Part shown: one piece after another, positions 37,240 to 46,504 of the stretch | Position numbering within the stretch: position 1 is the stretch's first letter | Layout: each line of letters starts with the position of its first letter | From: Polyangium fumosum | Lineage (GTDB): Bacteria > Myxococcota_A > Polyangia > Polyangiales > Polyangiaceae | Assembly: GCF_005144585.1 (NCBI RefSeq) | Contig: NZ_SSMQ01000016.1 | Coordinates: forward strand, 1-64,000 | Reading direction: 5' to 3' | DNA length: 64,000 nucleotides | The notes under the pieces: generated by a model | Databases searched by the model: none | Told to the model about the DNA's origin: nothing | What the model saw: the letters and a program-made list of their open reading frames with translations, nothing else | Position numbers and translations under genes: made by a program

Positions 37240-37815
37240 TCATTCCTGCCATCGCGTGTCGAACGTGCAGAAAGGGGCCCCCTTTCGAATGCACGTCGAA
37301 TGGATGATCTCCACGTCGTATCCGTCGAGCGCCTCGATGAACCCGCGCAGCCCGCCGGCCTCGAAGTGGCAATTGAAGGGCTGATGCGACTCGACGATCG
37401 CGTGCCGCGCGCCCATCATCGTGGCGCGCCACGTGCCGCTGTCGCCCCGGGTGGCGAAGGTCCACATGATCGGGAGCTGGACCATGAAATCGGTCGTGGT
37501 CTTGATCCCGAGGCCGTGGAGCTGGGTGCGGAACATGAAATAGATGCTCCGGCCGATGAGCTCCGGGAGCGCAGGATCCCGGTCTTCGAGCTTGTTGAGG
37601 ATCGTCTCGAGGTCCTGGCCGAGATACCAGGCTGCAGGGTCGATGTCGCGGCACGCCGCGACGTATTCCGGCGGGACGTCCTCCCCGCCGACGGTCACGA
37701 GCATGGTAAACAGGCTCCCCAACGTCAGCGTCGGTCCGGAGCGGTCCTCCGTCCCGGGATCGGGGTGGGCCTCGAGCTCCAGCGGCGCATAACGCGAAAA
37801 CCGTTGCATACGCAC
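37240..37815 (-). CDS. Hypothetical sensor-like protein (V4R- or DUF2378-like)
   Basis: A 191-residue soluble protein without signal peptide or membrane segment. The region FTMLVTVGGEDVPPEYVAAC starts a globular domain. The end reads CHFEAGGLRGFIEALDG and then CIRKGAPFCTFDTRW. A C-x-x-x-G-x-x-x-C pattern before a final beta strand resembles V4R small-molecule-binding domains. The FDTRW end also recalls the myxobacterial DUF2378 family. I cannot decide between them. The gene lies immediately upstream of the STAS regulator, so it may provide the signal for it. Confidence 0.6.
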   Translation of the reverse strand: MRMQRFSRYAPLELEAHPDPGTEDRSGPTLTLGSLFTMLVTVGGEDVPPEYVAACRDIDPAAWYLGQDLETILNKLEDRDPALPELIGRSIYFMFRTQLHGLGIKTTTDFMVQLPIMWTFATRGDSGTWRATMMGARHAIVESHQPFNCHFEAGGLRGFIEALDGYDVEIIHSTCIRKGAPFCTFDTRWQE

Positions 37816-37872
37816 GATCCTCTCGCCGCATAGGATCCGGCGTCAAGGAAAAATGCGCCGTTCGGACGGGAA

Positions 37873-38106
37873 TCAGTAATGTTGATCGAGGATGGCTGGA
37901 TCCGTCGTCACGGAGAATACCTCATTGCAACGGCGACAGCGGTATTTCACTTTGGTGGGCCGCGCAGAGATGCCGAAGAAGAGGCGGAGATATCCGGACA
38001 GGGTGTAAACCCCCTCGGGGCTGACCAGATGGTGCTCGCGGCCGTGGCCGCAAGCGCAGGTCCGGGCCTTCGATTCGGAGGAGGCGATCGTGGGTTCTTG
38101 GGTCAT
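37873..38106 (-). CDS. Small zinc-ribbon protein, unknown function
   Basis: A 77-residue protein with CACGHGREHH at residues 17-26 and CRRC at 57-60, which could form one zinc site (C-x-C-x-H or C-x-C with C-x-x-C). No known family is recognised. The ATG at 38106 lies 2 bases after the stop of the lipoprotein gene, so it is the last gene of that operon. The longer in-frame start at 38211 would overlap the lipoprotein gene and has no support. Confidence 0.6.
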   Translation of the reverse strand: MTQEPTIASSESKARTCACGHGREHHLVSPEGVYTLSGYLRLFFGISARPTKVKYRCRRCNEVFSVTTDPAILDQHY

Positions 38107-38108
38107 GA

Positions 38109-39185
38109 TCACTCCACTCGGATATAGCGCTGCACATAGGTCGAGCCACCACGCGTGTCGCGAACGACGCCCCAAATCTGATAAAGGCCGGGCTCGTCCG
38201 GCGGGATCCATTTCGTGCTGTGCTCGTCCTTGTAGCCCTCGGTGACGCCGCTGATGAGCGAGATGCCGCCGCCCGTGAGATCGCCCGCTTCAACCAGCCA
38301 GTCGACCCAGACCGCCTCGTAAATCTGCTCGCCGCCGACCATTTCGCCCGGATCGATCTCGGCGATCGTGGGCTCGACGATGAGGTCGATCTCGTGCTCG
38401 GGGCAATTCTCGTAGGGGTCGCCCGCGAAGCACCCGACGGCCCGGCGTTCGTCGACCGTGGAGGGGCAAGCCTTGATGGTCGGCGCCTCGGTGAAATCCT
38501 CGGGGATGGGCTCGCCGTCGAGCGTCATGCCGGCGACGGGCGGGTTCTGGTTCGTCCGGCCGTCCTCGAATGTGTAAATCTGCGAGAACCCGGGGACGAA
38601 GCTGTCGGCGGCGAGGCGATTGCCCTCGGCGTCGAAGCAGCCAAACGGGAAAAAGCCCGCCTTGCCCGAAGGGTCGAGCTCGATCGGCTTGATCTCGCCG
38701 GCGCAGGCGAAGAAAAACACGAATTGCAGGCCGTATTTCGAGCCGCCGTCGGGCGCCGGGCGCTGGGAGAGGATGTCCTCGGGAATGGTGGTCGTGAACG
38801 TCGGGCCGAAGCCGATGAGGCCGGGCGGGAGGTTGCCGCCGCTCTCGCCGAGGCTCTGGAACGTCTTCAAGAGCTGCGGGAAGCAGCCATAATAGAGGTC
38901 GCCCGGCGGGTTGTAGCAGCCGCCGATCCAGAGGATCTGGACGGGGCGCGGGCCGTCGCCCTCGGGGTCGGGGTAGCCGTCGTAGAACGACATCTCGAAG
39001 CGGACCTCTTCGCCCGGCTGCGCGTAAGGTTTGTCCGCCGTGACCGCGAAGACCCGCAGGCCATTGACGAGGTTCGACGACACCCAGCCAGGCGAGCAGC
39101 CGCCCGTCGAGGCGATCGGGGCGGCGAGCGTCGCGGCCGCGAGCGCCCCGAGCACGTGACGTCGGAAGGAGCGCGTGTACTTCAT
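38109..39185 (-). CDS. Lipoprotein of unknown function, Cys-rich
   Basis: A 358-residue exported protein. The signal ends in ASTGGC. The mature part has about ten Cys and the phrases KPYAQPGEEVRFEMSFYDG and WIPPDEPGLYQIWGVVRD. The latter suggest an Ig-like beta-sandwich C terminus. A strong GAGGAGGGA ribosome-binding site lies before the ATG. It is 24 bases downstream of the TonB-dependent receptor gene and probably encodes a surface partner of that receptor. No family is recognised. Confidence 0.75.
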   Translation of the reverse strand: MKYTRSFRRHVLGALAAATLAAPIASTGGCSPGWVSSNLVNGLRVFAVTADKPYAQPGEEVRFEMSFYDGYPDPEGDGPRPVQILWIGGCYNPPGDLYYGCFPQLLKTFQSLGESGGNLPPGLIGFGPTFTTTIPEDILSQRPAPDGGSKYGLQFVFFFACAGEIKPIELDPSGKAGFFPFGCFDAEGNRLAADSFVPGFSQIYTFEDGRTNQNPPVAGMTLDGEPIPEDFTEAPTIKACPSTVDERRAVGCFAGDPYENCPEHEIDLIVEPTIAEIDPGEMVGGEQIYEAVWVDWLVEAGDLTGGGISLISGVTEGYKDEHSTKWIPPDEPGLYQIWGVVRDTRGGSTYVQRYIRVE

Positions 39186-39209
39186 CCCATTCCCTCCTCG
39201 CGAATCGGC

Positions 39210-41912
39210 CTAGAAATCACCACGAATACCGAAGCTCGGCAGGATCGGCACGCCCGTCACGTATTGCCGCGCGGTGTAGTTGAAGTTGTAATCGATCCCC
39301 TCGACGTTCTGGCTGTTGTAGACGTTCTGGACGTCGAGGTAGATCGAGAGCTGCCAGCTCTTGAAGCGGAATCGCCGATCGACGCGGATGTCGAGCTGGT
39401 GGAACATGGGGAACCGCTCGCTGAAGGGGCCGCTGTACGGGATCGCCACGTAGGTGCCGACGGCGGCGTTGTAAATGGCGTTCGCGCGATTTGGGATGCA
39501 GCCCGCTTGCTCGAAGTTGCAGACGTTCGGCGTCGTGAGGTTGCCCGAGACGAGGCGGAACCGCGCGCCGAACTCCCAGCCGCCGCCGAGGCGATAACTG
39601 CCGAGCGCCGTGAGGATGTGCGTCTGGTCGAAGGAGACAGGCTGCTCCTCGGCGCCGGGGAGCGGCGTGCGGAGGCTGCGCGAGAGGGTGTAGGCGACCC
39701 AGCCGAAGAAGTTCGCGTCGGCCTTGTATTTGAGCAGGAATTCAGCGCCGAAAATGCGGCCCTTGCCGAGGTTGCCGCGCTCGGTGCCGCCCCCGACGTC
39801 CGAGGGCTGCTGCGAGACGAGGCGATCGAGCTGCTTGTAAAAACCCTCGGCGCTGAGCTCGATGTTGCGCGTGAACTCCTGCTCGGCGCCGATCGCATAA
39901 TGGATCGCCCGGTTCGAGCGCAGGCCGCTGCTGCCGAACGGAGGGATCGTCTCCTGCGGCTGCGGCGGTTGGCTGTACGCGCCCACGCCGCCCTTGAGCG
40001 TCGAGCGCGGGAACTTGGAGGTGAGGTCGATGCGGCCATTGACGCGCGGGGAGATGTCGACGCCGTCCACGCGGTTGTAGCCGTCGATGCGGATGCCCGG
40101 GACGAGCTTGGCACGGCCCGTGGGCGCGATCTCGAGCTCGACGTAGCCGGCCGGGTTGACGATCCAGCCGCTGAACTCGGACTCGATGAGCGGGCGCGTG
40201 GAGAAGGGGCCGCCGGAGGGCTCGCCCGCGCGCGGAGGCGCCGGGCCGCGGTACTTCGCGTCGGCGTAGTTCGAAAACACGTCGAGGCCGGCGTTCAGCG
40301 TGATGCCTTTGCCGATGCGGCGCGTGTACTCGGCGCGCCCGCTGATGCTGTAGTTCGCGAGGTTGAAGAAGAAGGGGCCGACAGCAAAATCGAGCTGGTC
40401 GATGCCGACCGCGGCGACCGCGGAGAAGCGGTTCTTGTCGTCGATGTCGTTGTCGTAGCGGAGCTGGATGCGGTGAAAGCCCGTGTGAAACCCGGCGTTG
40501 CCGCTGATCGCAGGCTCGCCGGGCGGAGGCTGATCGGCGACGAGCGCGATCGAGTCGTCCGCGCCGAAGAAGGTGAGGCGCACGCTCGAGCTCGGCGTGG
40601 GGTTCGCCTCGAGGCCGAGCTGATAATCCCAGTAGACGGGGAGCTGCGTGATCCCCGCGCCGGCCGCGTCGAGGGCGAGGCCGAGCGTGGCGTCGAGGTA
40701 GCTGCGCCGCGCGCCCGCGATGAAGCGGACCTTGTTCTTCGTGCCAGGCACGGGGCCCTCGGCGATGAAGCGCGCGTCGACGAGGTCGGCCTGCGCCATG
40801 CCGTGGTACTTGCCGTCGTTCTTGGGCGCGCGGACCGCGACGTCGACGATGCCGCCCATGACGCGGCCATACTGGGCGCTGAAGTTGCCCGGGAAGAAGT
40901 CGATGCGCTCGATCATCTCGGTCGGGACGACCGAGGACAAACCACCGAAATGGTAGATGAGCGGGATCTGCGTGCCGTCGAGAAACGTCTGCGTGTCCTG
41001 CGGGGCCGAGCCGCGCACGAGGAGGATGCCCGCGATGGCAGGCGGTCGCGCGACGCCGGGCAGGTTCTGGAGCGCGCGGAGGGCGTCGCCGTTCGTGCCA
41101 GGGATGCGGAGCATCTCGCGCTGTTCGATCGTCCGCTTCGTGACCTCGCGCGGCGCGCGCGCGCCACGCACGACGACCTCGAGGCCGTCACTCGCGGCGA
41201 CGAGGCGGTACTTGACCTCGATGGCCTCGCCCGCGGCGATCTCCTCGGTGACGTCGAGCGCGTCGTAGCCGGGCGCCGTGATGATCACGCGGTACTTGCC
41301 CGGTCCGAGCGCGTCGAAGCGGAAGTTGCCGTCGCCGTCGACCGTGGCCTCGCTCTGTCCAGAAGGGCCGCTGAGCAGGACCGTGGCGCCGGCGAGCGGG
41401 ACGTCGCCGCCGCTCGCGAGCACGACGCCGCGGAGCGCTTCGCGGGTCTGCGCAGCGGAGGGTTTGTCCCCGGCGCCGGCGTCGGGCGGAGGCTCGGCCT
41501 TCTTCAGCGCGAACGAGTAGCGGTAGAGGATGCGCGCGGCCGCGGGCGTGCCGTCGGCCTTGCGCGCAGGCTCGAACTCGAGCTTCTTCGCGGCCTCGAC
41601 GGCCGACTCGTCGAAGCCGTGGCCCGCCGGCTCGATGACGACGACGTTCTTGACCTTGCCGGTCTTGTCGATGTCGAGCTGGAGGGTGACGGTGGCTTCG
41701 AGCCCGGCCTTCTCGGCCTCGGGCGGATACACCGGCGGCTGGTAGTTGAGCGGCCGGGGCATCGCGGCCCCCGTGGGCGCGGCGGGCGCGCTCGCGGCAG
41801 GCGCGTCGCCGGGCGGGGCGGTCTGCGCGAGGGCAGGGGAGGAGGAGGTCCCGGCGACGAACCCCGCGAGGACGAGGGCGAGGGCGCTCTTCTGGTAAGG
41901 AAGCACGTTCAC
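39210..41912 (-). CDS. TonB-dependent receptor with N-terminal TonB C-terminal-like domain
   Basis: A 900-residue outer-membrane protein. After a signal peptide and a Pro/Ala-rich linker, residues about 50-140 form a TonB-type C-terminal domain (PVYPPEAEKAGLEATVTLQLDI, VKNVVVIEPAGHGFDESAVEAAKKLEF). A carboxypeptidase-regulatory-like domain follows (about 155-235, GVVLASGGDVPLAGATVLL), then a plug (IPGTNGDALRALQNLPGVA, RGSAPQDTQTFLDG). The remainder is a beta-barrel of the TonB-dependent receptor type, ending in the aromatic F. The ligand is unknown. The GTG start is 4 bases after the stop of the FHA-ABC exporter gene, so the two are expressed together. Confidence 0.9.
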   Translation of the reverse strand: MNVLPYQKSALALVLAGFVAGTSSSPALAQTAPPGDAPAASAPAAPTGAAMPRPLNYQPPVYPPEAEKAGLEATVTLQLDIDKTGKVKNVVVIEPAGHGFDESAVEAAKKLEFEPARKADGTPAAARILYRYSFALKKAEPPPDAGAGDKPSAAQTREALRGVVLASGGDVPLAGATVLLSGPSGQSEATVDGDGNFRFDALGPGKYRVIITAPGYDALDVTEEIAAGEAIEVKYRLVAASDGLEVVVRGARAPREVTKRTIEQREMLRIPGTNGDALRALQNLPGVARPPAIAGILLVRGSAPQDTQTFLDGTQIPLIYHFGGLSSVVPTEMIERIDFFPGNFSAQYGRVMGGIVDVAVRAPKNDGKYHGMAQADLVDARFIAEGPVPGTKNKVRFIAGARRSYLDATLGLALDAAGAGITQLPVYWDYQLGLEANPTPSSSVRLTFFGADDSIALVADQPPPGEPAISGNAGFHTGFHRIQLRYDNDIDDKNRFSAVAAVGIDQLDFAVGPFFFNLANYSISGRAEYTRRIGKGITLNAGLDVFSNYADAKYRGPAPPRAGEPSGGPFSTRPLIESEFSGWIVNPAGYVELEIAPTGRAKLVPGIRIDGYNRVDGVDISPRVNGRIDLTSKFPRSTLKGGVGAYSQPPQPQETIPPFGSSGLRSNRAIHYAIGAEQEFTRNIELSAEGFYKQLDRLVSQQPSDVGGGTERGNLGKGRIFGAEFLLKYKADANFFGWVAYTLSRSLRTPLPGAEEQPVSFDQTHILTALGSYRLGGGWEFGARFRLVSGNLTTPNVCNFEQAGCIPNRANAIYNAAVGTYVAIPYSGPFSERFPMFHQLDIRVDRRFRFKSWQLSIYLDVQNVYNSQNVEGIDYNFNYTARQYVTGVPILPSFGIRGDF

Positions 41913-41916
41913 GTGG

Positions 41917-44900
41917 TCATACCGGATCGCGGCGCTTCAAGATGACGCAAAGGACGACGACGAGGGAGATCGTGAAGCCCCCGAGCACCGCGAAGGGCAG
42001 CCACGTGCTCTCGTAGTTCGTGAAGCCCCAGCCGCCGGCGAGGTTGTCCGAGGCCATCTGCGCGATCGAGCACTTGAACTTGCCGGCCTCGATGAAGTCA
42101 GCAGGCGCGCTCTCGGTGCGACCGAGGTCGATGACCCAGGAGGGATCCTCCTTGAGCGCGAGGCGCTCGTGGACGATGGAGCCCTCGAACCCCCAGCGGG
42201 CCGGCATGATCATCATGAGGGGCTTCAAGTGAGGCACCGTCGTCATCGGGACCATGAGGCCCCCGAGGACGACTTGGGGGATGAGCGCGATGGGCGTCAA
42301 GGCCATGGCCGCCTCCGAAGAGGTGACGACGGTCGAGAGGAGGAGCCCGAGCGCGACGGCCGCGAGCGAGGTGGCCACGAGCGACCCGAGCTGCATCAAG
42401 AACGCCGCGGGGCCGCCGTGGAAGCCGAGCGTGAAGAACACGATCGCGAGGAGGATCGTGCACTGCACGATGCAGAAGAAGGCGAGCAGGATGTACTTCG
42501 AGAGGACGTAGTTGAGCAGGCCCAGCGTGACCATGCGCTCGCGCATGTAGATGGCCCGCTCGCTGACGATCTCGCGCGCGGCGTTGGAGGTGCCGAACCA
42601 GACGGCGGCGACGACGAGGAAGAAGATGGCGCCGGTGTTGTCGGCGGTGGCCGTCATGCCCTTCAAGATGTCGCCGGTGTTCGTGTTGCCGCCGAACTTC
42701 TTGCCGAGCTCCTGGAGCGCGCCGAGGCACCACGCCGGGACGGCCTTCTCCTGCCAGCCGAACACCATCGCGAGCAAGATGCCGATGATCGGCGCCTGCG
42801 CGAGCATGATGACGGTGCCGGCGGTGTCTCGCATCTTCGTCTTGAAGTAACGCGAGACGAGGAGGCCGAGCTGGCCCTTTGTGGTCGCGCGTCGCTCGGG
42901 GATCGCGCGTTGTCCCTGGCCGGCGCCTATCTCGCGCCGGCCCGTGTACATCTTCCGGTAGGTGGGGTTCTGATCGCTGAAGTACTCGCGGCGCCACTCG
43001 AGCGCGGCGTTTTTCCTCGCGGTCCCGCGCGGCACGTTCGGATCGCGCGCGCGCATCGCGTCGTAGAGCGCCTTCTCGCGCGAGGCGATCATCTCGAACA
43101 TGTCGCGCGGGTTGTCGATGTCGTTGCGCTGGCCGGCGCGCTCCTTCCACGTGCCGAAGAAGCGATACGACTCGCCCTGCGTGGGGCCGAAGAAGATCGG
43201 CACGCCGCCGTAGCCCATGGTCAGCGTGTGCGTGAACTTCTCGTACTCGTCCTTCGCCGGCTGATGGATCGTCATGATGATCGTCTTGCCGGTGGCCTTC
43301 GTGAGGTCATGCAAGAGCGTGATCAGCGCGGTGGTGTCGTCGGCGGCGAGGCCGGAGGTGGGCTCGTCGAGGAAGAGGATGACGGGGTCGGTGACGAGCT
43401 CGAGCGCGATGTTGACGCGCTTGCGCTGACCACCGGAGAGGATCTTCTTCTCGGGCTTGCCGATCTGGAGGTTCTTCACGCCCTCGAGGCCGAGGTCCTT
43501 GATCGTCTGCTCGACGCGCGCGTCGATCTCCTCCTCGGAGTAGTCGGGCGGGAGGCGGAACTTCGCGCTGTACTTCACGGCCTCGAAGACCGTGAGCTCG
43601 GGATGCACGAGGTCGTCCTGCGGGACGTAGCCGATCGAGCCGCGCAGGTTGTCGTAGATGTTGTAGAGGTCCTCGCCGTTGATGCGAACGACGCCGGACG
43701 TCGGCGGGAGGTAGCCGTTCAACGTGAGCAAGAGCGTCGTCTTGCCCGCGCCCGACGGGCCCATGAGCGCGATCATGTCGCCCGGGAGCGCCTTGAACGA
43801 GACGTCGTCGAGCAAGCGCTTCATCTCGCTCGGGTTGTCGCGATCGGGGACTTCGAGGACGAGGCTCCACGCCTCGATCTCGTAGAGAGGTTTGCCCGCC
43901 CAGCGATCGGCCGAGTACTCCTCCTGGACGACCTGGACCGCGCCCGAAGAGCCGAGCTCGATCTGGAGCGGCATCGGGCCGATGAAGAACTTCTCGCCGC
44001 TCTGGATGCCGATCTTCTGGCCCGGCGGGATGCGCTGGCCGCGGACGTACGTGCCGTTCGCGCTGCCGCGATCCTCGACGAAGAGCTGCCCGTTGATCTG
44101 GTGCACGAGCGCGTGGCGGCTCGAGACCTGCGGCTGCTGAATGACGATGTCGTTGTCCGCCGTGCGGCCGATGCTCTTCTGTCCGCCGCCGCTCGGTCCC
44201 GCAAAATCGAGCTGGCCAAGGACGGTCTTGTTCTTCTTGCCCGGCGCGCCCGCGGCCGGCGCAGCACCCGAGACGGGCGGATATCCTTGCGGCTGCGCGG
44301 GCGGGTAGCCCTGCGCTTGCGCAGGCGGATACCCCTGCTGCGGCATCGAGACGTTCGTCTGCGGCATGGGCGCCGAAGGCTGCTGCGCATACGCGCCGCT
44401 CGCGACGGGCGCGACGCCGCCACGCGAGGCCTGCGCGAGGCGCGCGAGGAGCTCGACAGGGACGGGCACGGGGCCAAACGCGACGACGCCGCTCGGATCG
44501 ATCGGCGTGGGCTGCGCAGCTTGGATCTTCGTGGTGCCGACGTACGTGCCGCTCGTCGAGCCGTTGTCGACGACGAGCATGCGATCGAGCATCACGGTCG
44601 CGTGCTGGCTCGACACGCTCGGGTGTTGAAGGACGAGCGAGGCGCGCGCCGGATCCCGGCCGATCACGAGCTGCCCCGCAGGCGCAGGCGTGCTGCCCGT
44701 GGCCATGATCGAGAGGATGATCGCGGGGTGGCTGAGCGGGACAGGCGCGCGGCCGACGACGAACTGGGTGCGGAAGTCGAAGGGGACTTCTTCACCCGGG
44801 GCGAGCTGACGGTTGCCCGCGAACGAGGGCGCCGCGCCGCCGCCGATGAACACGAGCCTGCCGCCGCCCTGATGGACGAGGCGCGCGTGTTCGGGCGCGA

Positions 44901-44979
44901 CGCTGGGATCCGCGAGGACGACGTCGCACGTGGGAGCGCTGCCGATCGTGAGGGTCTGCTTGCCGAAGCCGGGGACCAT
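41917..44979 (-). CDS. ABCG-type exporter with three N-terminal FHA regions
   Basis: A 1020-residue protein. Three FHA-like regions lie at about 1-80 (degenerate), 95-165 (LVIGRDPARASLVLQ, VSSQHATVML, GSTSGTYVG) and 265-335 (IGRTADNDIVI, VSSRHALVH, RGSANGTYV). A Tyr/Pro/Gln-rich linker separates the last two. The ATPase domain (about 360-620) has Walker A GPSGAGKTT near 406, the signature LSGGQRKR and Walker B VILFLDEPTSGL. The ABC-2-type membrane domain (about 710-1015) has six expected helices. FHA domains bind phosphothreonine, so the exporter's activity or assembly is probably controlled by Ser/Thr phosphorylation. The substrate is unknown. The receptor gene follows after 4 bases. Confidence 0.92.
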   Translation of the reverse strand: MVPGFGKQTLTIGSAPTCDVVLADPSVAPEHARLVHQGGGRLVFIGGGAAPSFAGNRQLAPGEEVPFDFRTQFVVGRAPVPLSHPAIILSIMATGSTPAPAGQLVIGRDPARASLVLQHPSVSSQHATVMLDRMLVVDNGSTSGTYVGTTKIQAAQPTPIDPSGVVAFGPVPVPVELLARLAQASRGGVAPVASGAYAQQPSAPMPQTNVSMPQQGYPPAQAQGYPPAQPQGYPPVSGAAPAAGAPGKKNKTVLGQLDFAGPSGGGQKSIGRTADNDIVIQQPQVSSRHALVHQINGQLFVEDRGSANGTYVRGQRIPPGQKIGIQSGEKFFIGPMPLQIELGSSGAVQVVQEEYSADRWAGKPLYEIEAWSLVLEVPDRDNPSEMKRLLDDVSFKALPGDMIALMGPSGAGKTTLLLTLNGYLPPTSGVVRINGEDLYNIYDNLRGSIGYVPQDDLVHPELTVFEAVKYSAKFRLPPDYSEEEIDARVEQTIKDLGLEGVKNLQIGKPEKKILSGGQRKRVNIALELVTDPVILFLDEPTSGLAADDTTALITLLHDLTKATGKTIIMTIHQPAKDEYEKFTHTLTMGYGGVPIFFGPTQGESYRFFGTWKERAGQRNDIDNPRDMFEMIASREKALYDAMRARDPNVPRGTARKNAALEWRREYFSDQNPTYRKMYTGRREIGAGQGQRAIPERRATTKGQLGLLVSRYFKTKMRDTAGTVIMLAQAPIIGILLAMVFGWQEKAVPAWCLGALQELGKKFGGNTNTGDILKGMTATADNTGAIFFLVVAAVWFGTSNAAREIVSERAIYMRERMVTLGLLNYVLSKYILLAFFCIVQCTILLAIVFFTLGFHGGPAAFLMQLGSLVATSLAAVALGLLLSTVVTSSEAAMALTPIALIPQVVLGGLMVPMTTVPHLKPLMMIMPARWGFEGSIVHERLALKEDPSWVIDLGRTESAPADFIEAGKFKCSIAQMASDNLAGGWGFTNYESTWLPFAVLGGFTISLVVVLCVILKRRDPV

Positions 44980-45085
44980 GCGGGCTACCTTTCACCACGA
45001 ACGTCCGCGGAGAGCAACGGGGACGGCCGCGCCTCGCGTGACGGAAGCAGGATAGGCGCGCCGGGGCGGCGTTCGCCAGCCGTGT

Positions 45086-46453
45086 TCAGCGCAGGAAAAG
45101 CGCCCAGATGAGCAGGAGGAGCAGCACGGCGATCACGGCCGACATGCCGATGATCACGTAGACGATGCCCGCCTGGGAAGGGCGCCCGCGGGTCGCCACG
45201 GAAATCGGCGCCGACGGGACGGGCGAAGGGACCTCCGGCGGGTGCGTCTTCGAGGGGCCCTGGCCCGAAACCTGGGTGGCCTGGGGAGGCGCATAACGCC
45301 CCGAGGGCGGCGGCAAGGGGAGCTGGGCCGCGAACGTCGCGAGGCGCGGCTGCTCGGGCATCGTGGGTGAGGGCGCGACAGGGCGATCCACGGCCGTCGG
45401 CTGCACCGGGGCAAAGCCCGGCGACGAGGGCGAAGGCGGCGGCATGGGCAGGCCGCTTTGATCCGGCGCGGTCGGCGCCGCAGAGGAGGCGGCAGGCGAG
45501 AGCAACGTGGGGACCGGCACGGGCGGGGGCAGGCCGAGCTTCGTCCCCGTCGCGGCCTTCGCCGTGTCGACCGCGGTCATCGGCCGCGTCTCCTGCGGGG
45601 GCGCGGGCCGCGGGCTCGCAGGATCCGGCGCGTTCGCGGGCGCCTGCGGGATGGTGTGCGACGCGCGCGGCGCGAGCTCCGCGATGCGCACCATCTGCAC
45701 GGTGATGTTGTCGTGGCCGCCGCGATCGTTCGCGAGGTTGACGAGCTGGTTGCAAGCGTGTGGGAGCGCGCCCGACGCGAGGGCCTGGCGCACGGCGCCG
45801 AGGATGTCGACGCCGAGGACGAGGTCGGTGAGGCCGTCGCTCGACTGGAGCAGGATGTCGCCCGGGAACATCTCCATCGGCTCGGGGCGAACCTCGACCT
45901 CGACCTCGGGGCGCATGCCGAGGGCGCGCGTGATCTTGTTCGCGTCGGGATGCCCGATGGCCTCGGCCTCCGTGAGCATGCCGGCGTCGATCATGCCCTG
46001 CACCATCGAGTGATCGCGCGTGAGCGGGTAGATCTGGCCCGCGCGGATGCAGTAGGCGCGGCTGTCGCCGACGTGCGCGACGTCGAGGCCACGATCACCG
46101 ACGAGCATGGCGACGACCGTCGAGCCGGGCCGCCCGCGGTTCTCGGGCGGCCCGCCGAGCTGGTACACGCGACGCCCGGCCTCCTCGATCGCAGCCTTGA
46201 GCGCGTTCGCAGCCGTGGCGCCGGGTGGGGCTTGATCAATGACCTCGAAGATCGTGGCGATCGCGGTGCGGCTCGCCTCCCGGCCTCCGTAATGCCCGCC
46301 CATGCCGTCGCAGAGGACGACGAGGTGGCCGAAGCGCGTCTCGGCGTACCCGCACGAGTCCTCGTTGACCTGCTTGTTCGGATCGCGGCCAGGATCGCTG
46401 GCCTGGGCGAACTCGATCCGGACGCGGGTGCCGAGGGCCTGGGGTTGGCTCAT
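45086..46453 (-). CDS. PP2C-type Ser/Thr phosphatase with C-terminal membrane anchor
   Basis: A 455-residue protein. The PP2C domain (about 10-260) has the metal-binding residues in NEDS (30-33), CDGMGGH (48-54), DGLTD and GGHDNIT. A Pro/Ala-rich linker of about 165 residues is followed by one C-terminal membrane helix (about 430-452) ending LFLR. The enzyme dephosphorylates Ser/Thr-phosphorylated proteins at the cytoplasmic face. All neighbours carry FHA domains, so it may reset the phosphorylations those domains read. It lies 106 bases upstream of the FHA-ABC exporter gene on the same strand. No kinase gene is in the cluster. Confidence 0.93.
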   Translation of the reverse strand: MSQPQALGTRVRIEFAQASDPGRDPNKQVNEDSCGYAETRFGHLVVLCDGMGGHYGGREASRTAIATIFEVIDQAPPGATAANALKAAIEEAGRRVYQLGGPPENRGRPGSTVVAMLVGDRGLDVAHVGDSRAYCIRAGQIYPLTRDHSMVQGMIDAGMLTEAEAIGHPDANKITRALGMRPEVEVEVRPEPMEMFPGDILLQSSDGLTDLVLGVDILGAVRQALASGALPHACNQLVNLANDRGGHDNITVQMVRIAELAPRASHTIPQAPANAPDPASPRPAPPQETRPMTAVDTAKAATGTKLGLPPPVPVPTLLSPAASSAAPTAPDQSGLPMPPPSPSSPGFAPVQPTAVDRPVAPSPTMPEQPRLATFAAQLPLPPPSGRYAPPQATQVSGQGPSKTHPPEVPSPVPSAPISVATRGRPSQAGIVYVIIGMSAVIAVLLLLLIWALFLR

Positions 46454-46504
46454 CGCGGAAGGGCCGGGGGGTGGAGGCCGGGACGACGATCGTTCGAGTG
46501 TAGA

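Noticed and set aside
38220-41945. Long plus-strand frame (over 1200 codons) opposite the lipoprotein and receptor genes
   Set aside because: Same cause: a shadow of the leftward genes, with no signal peptide, domain or motif.
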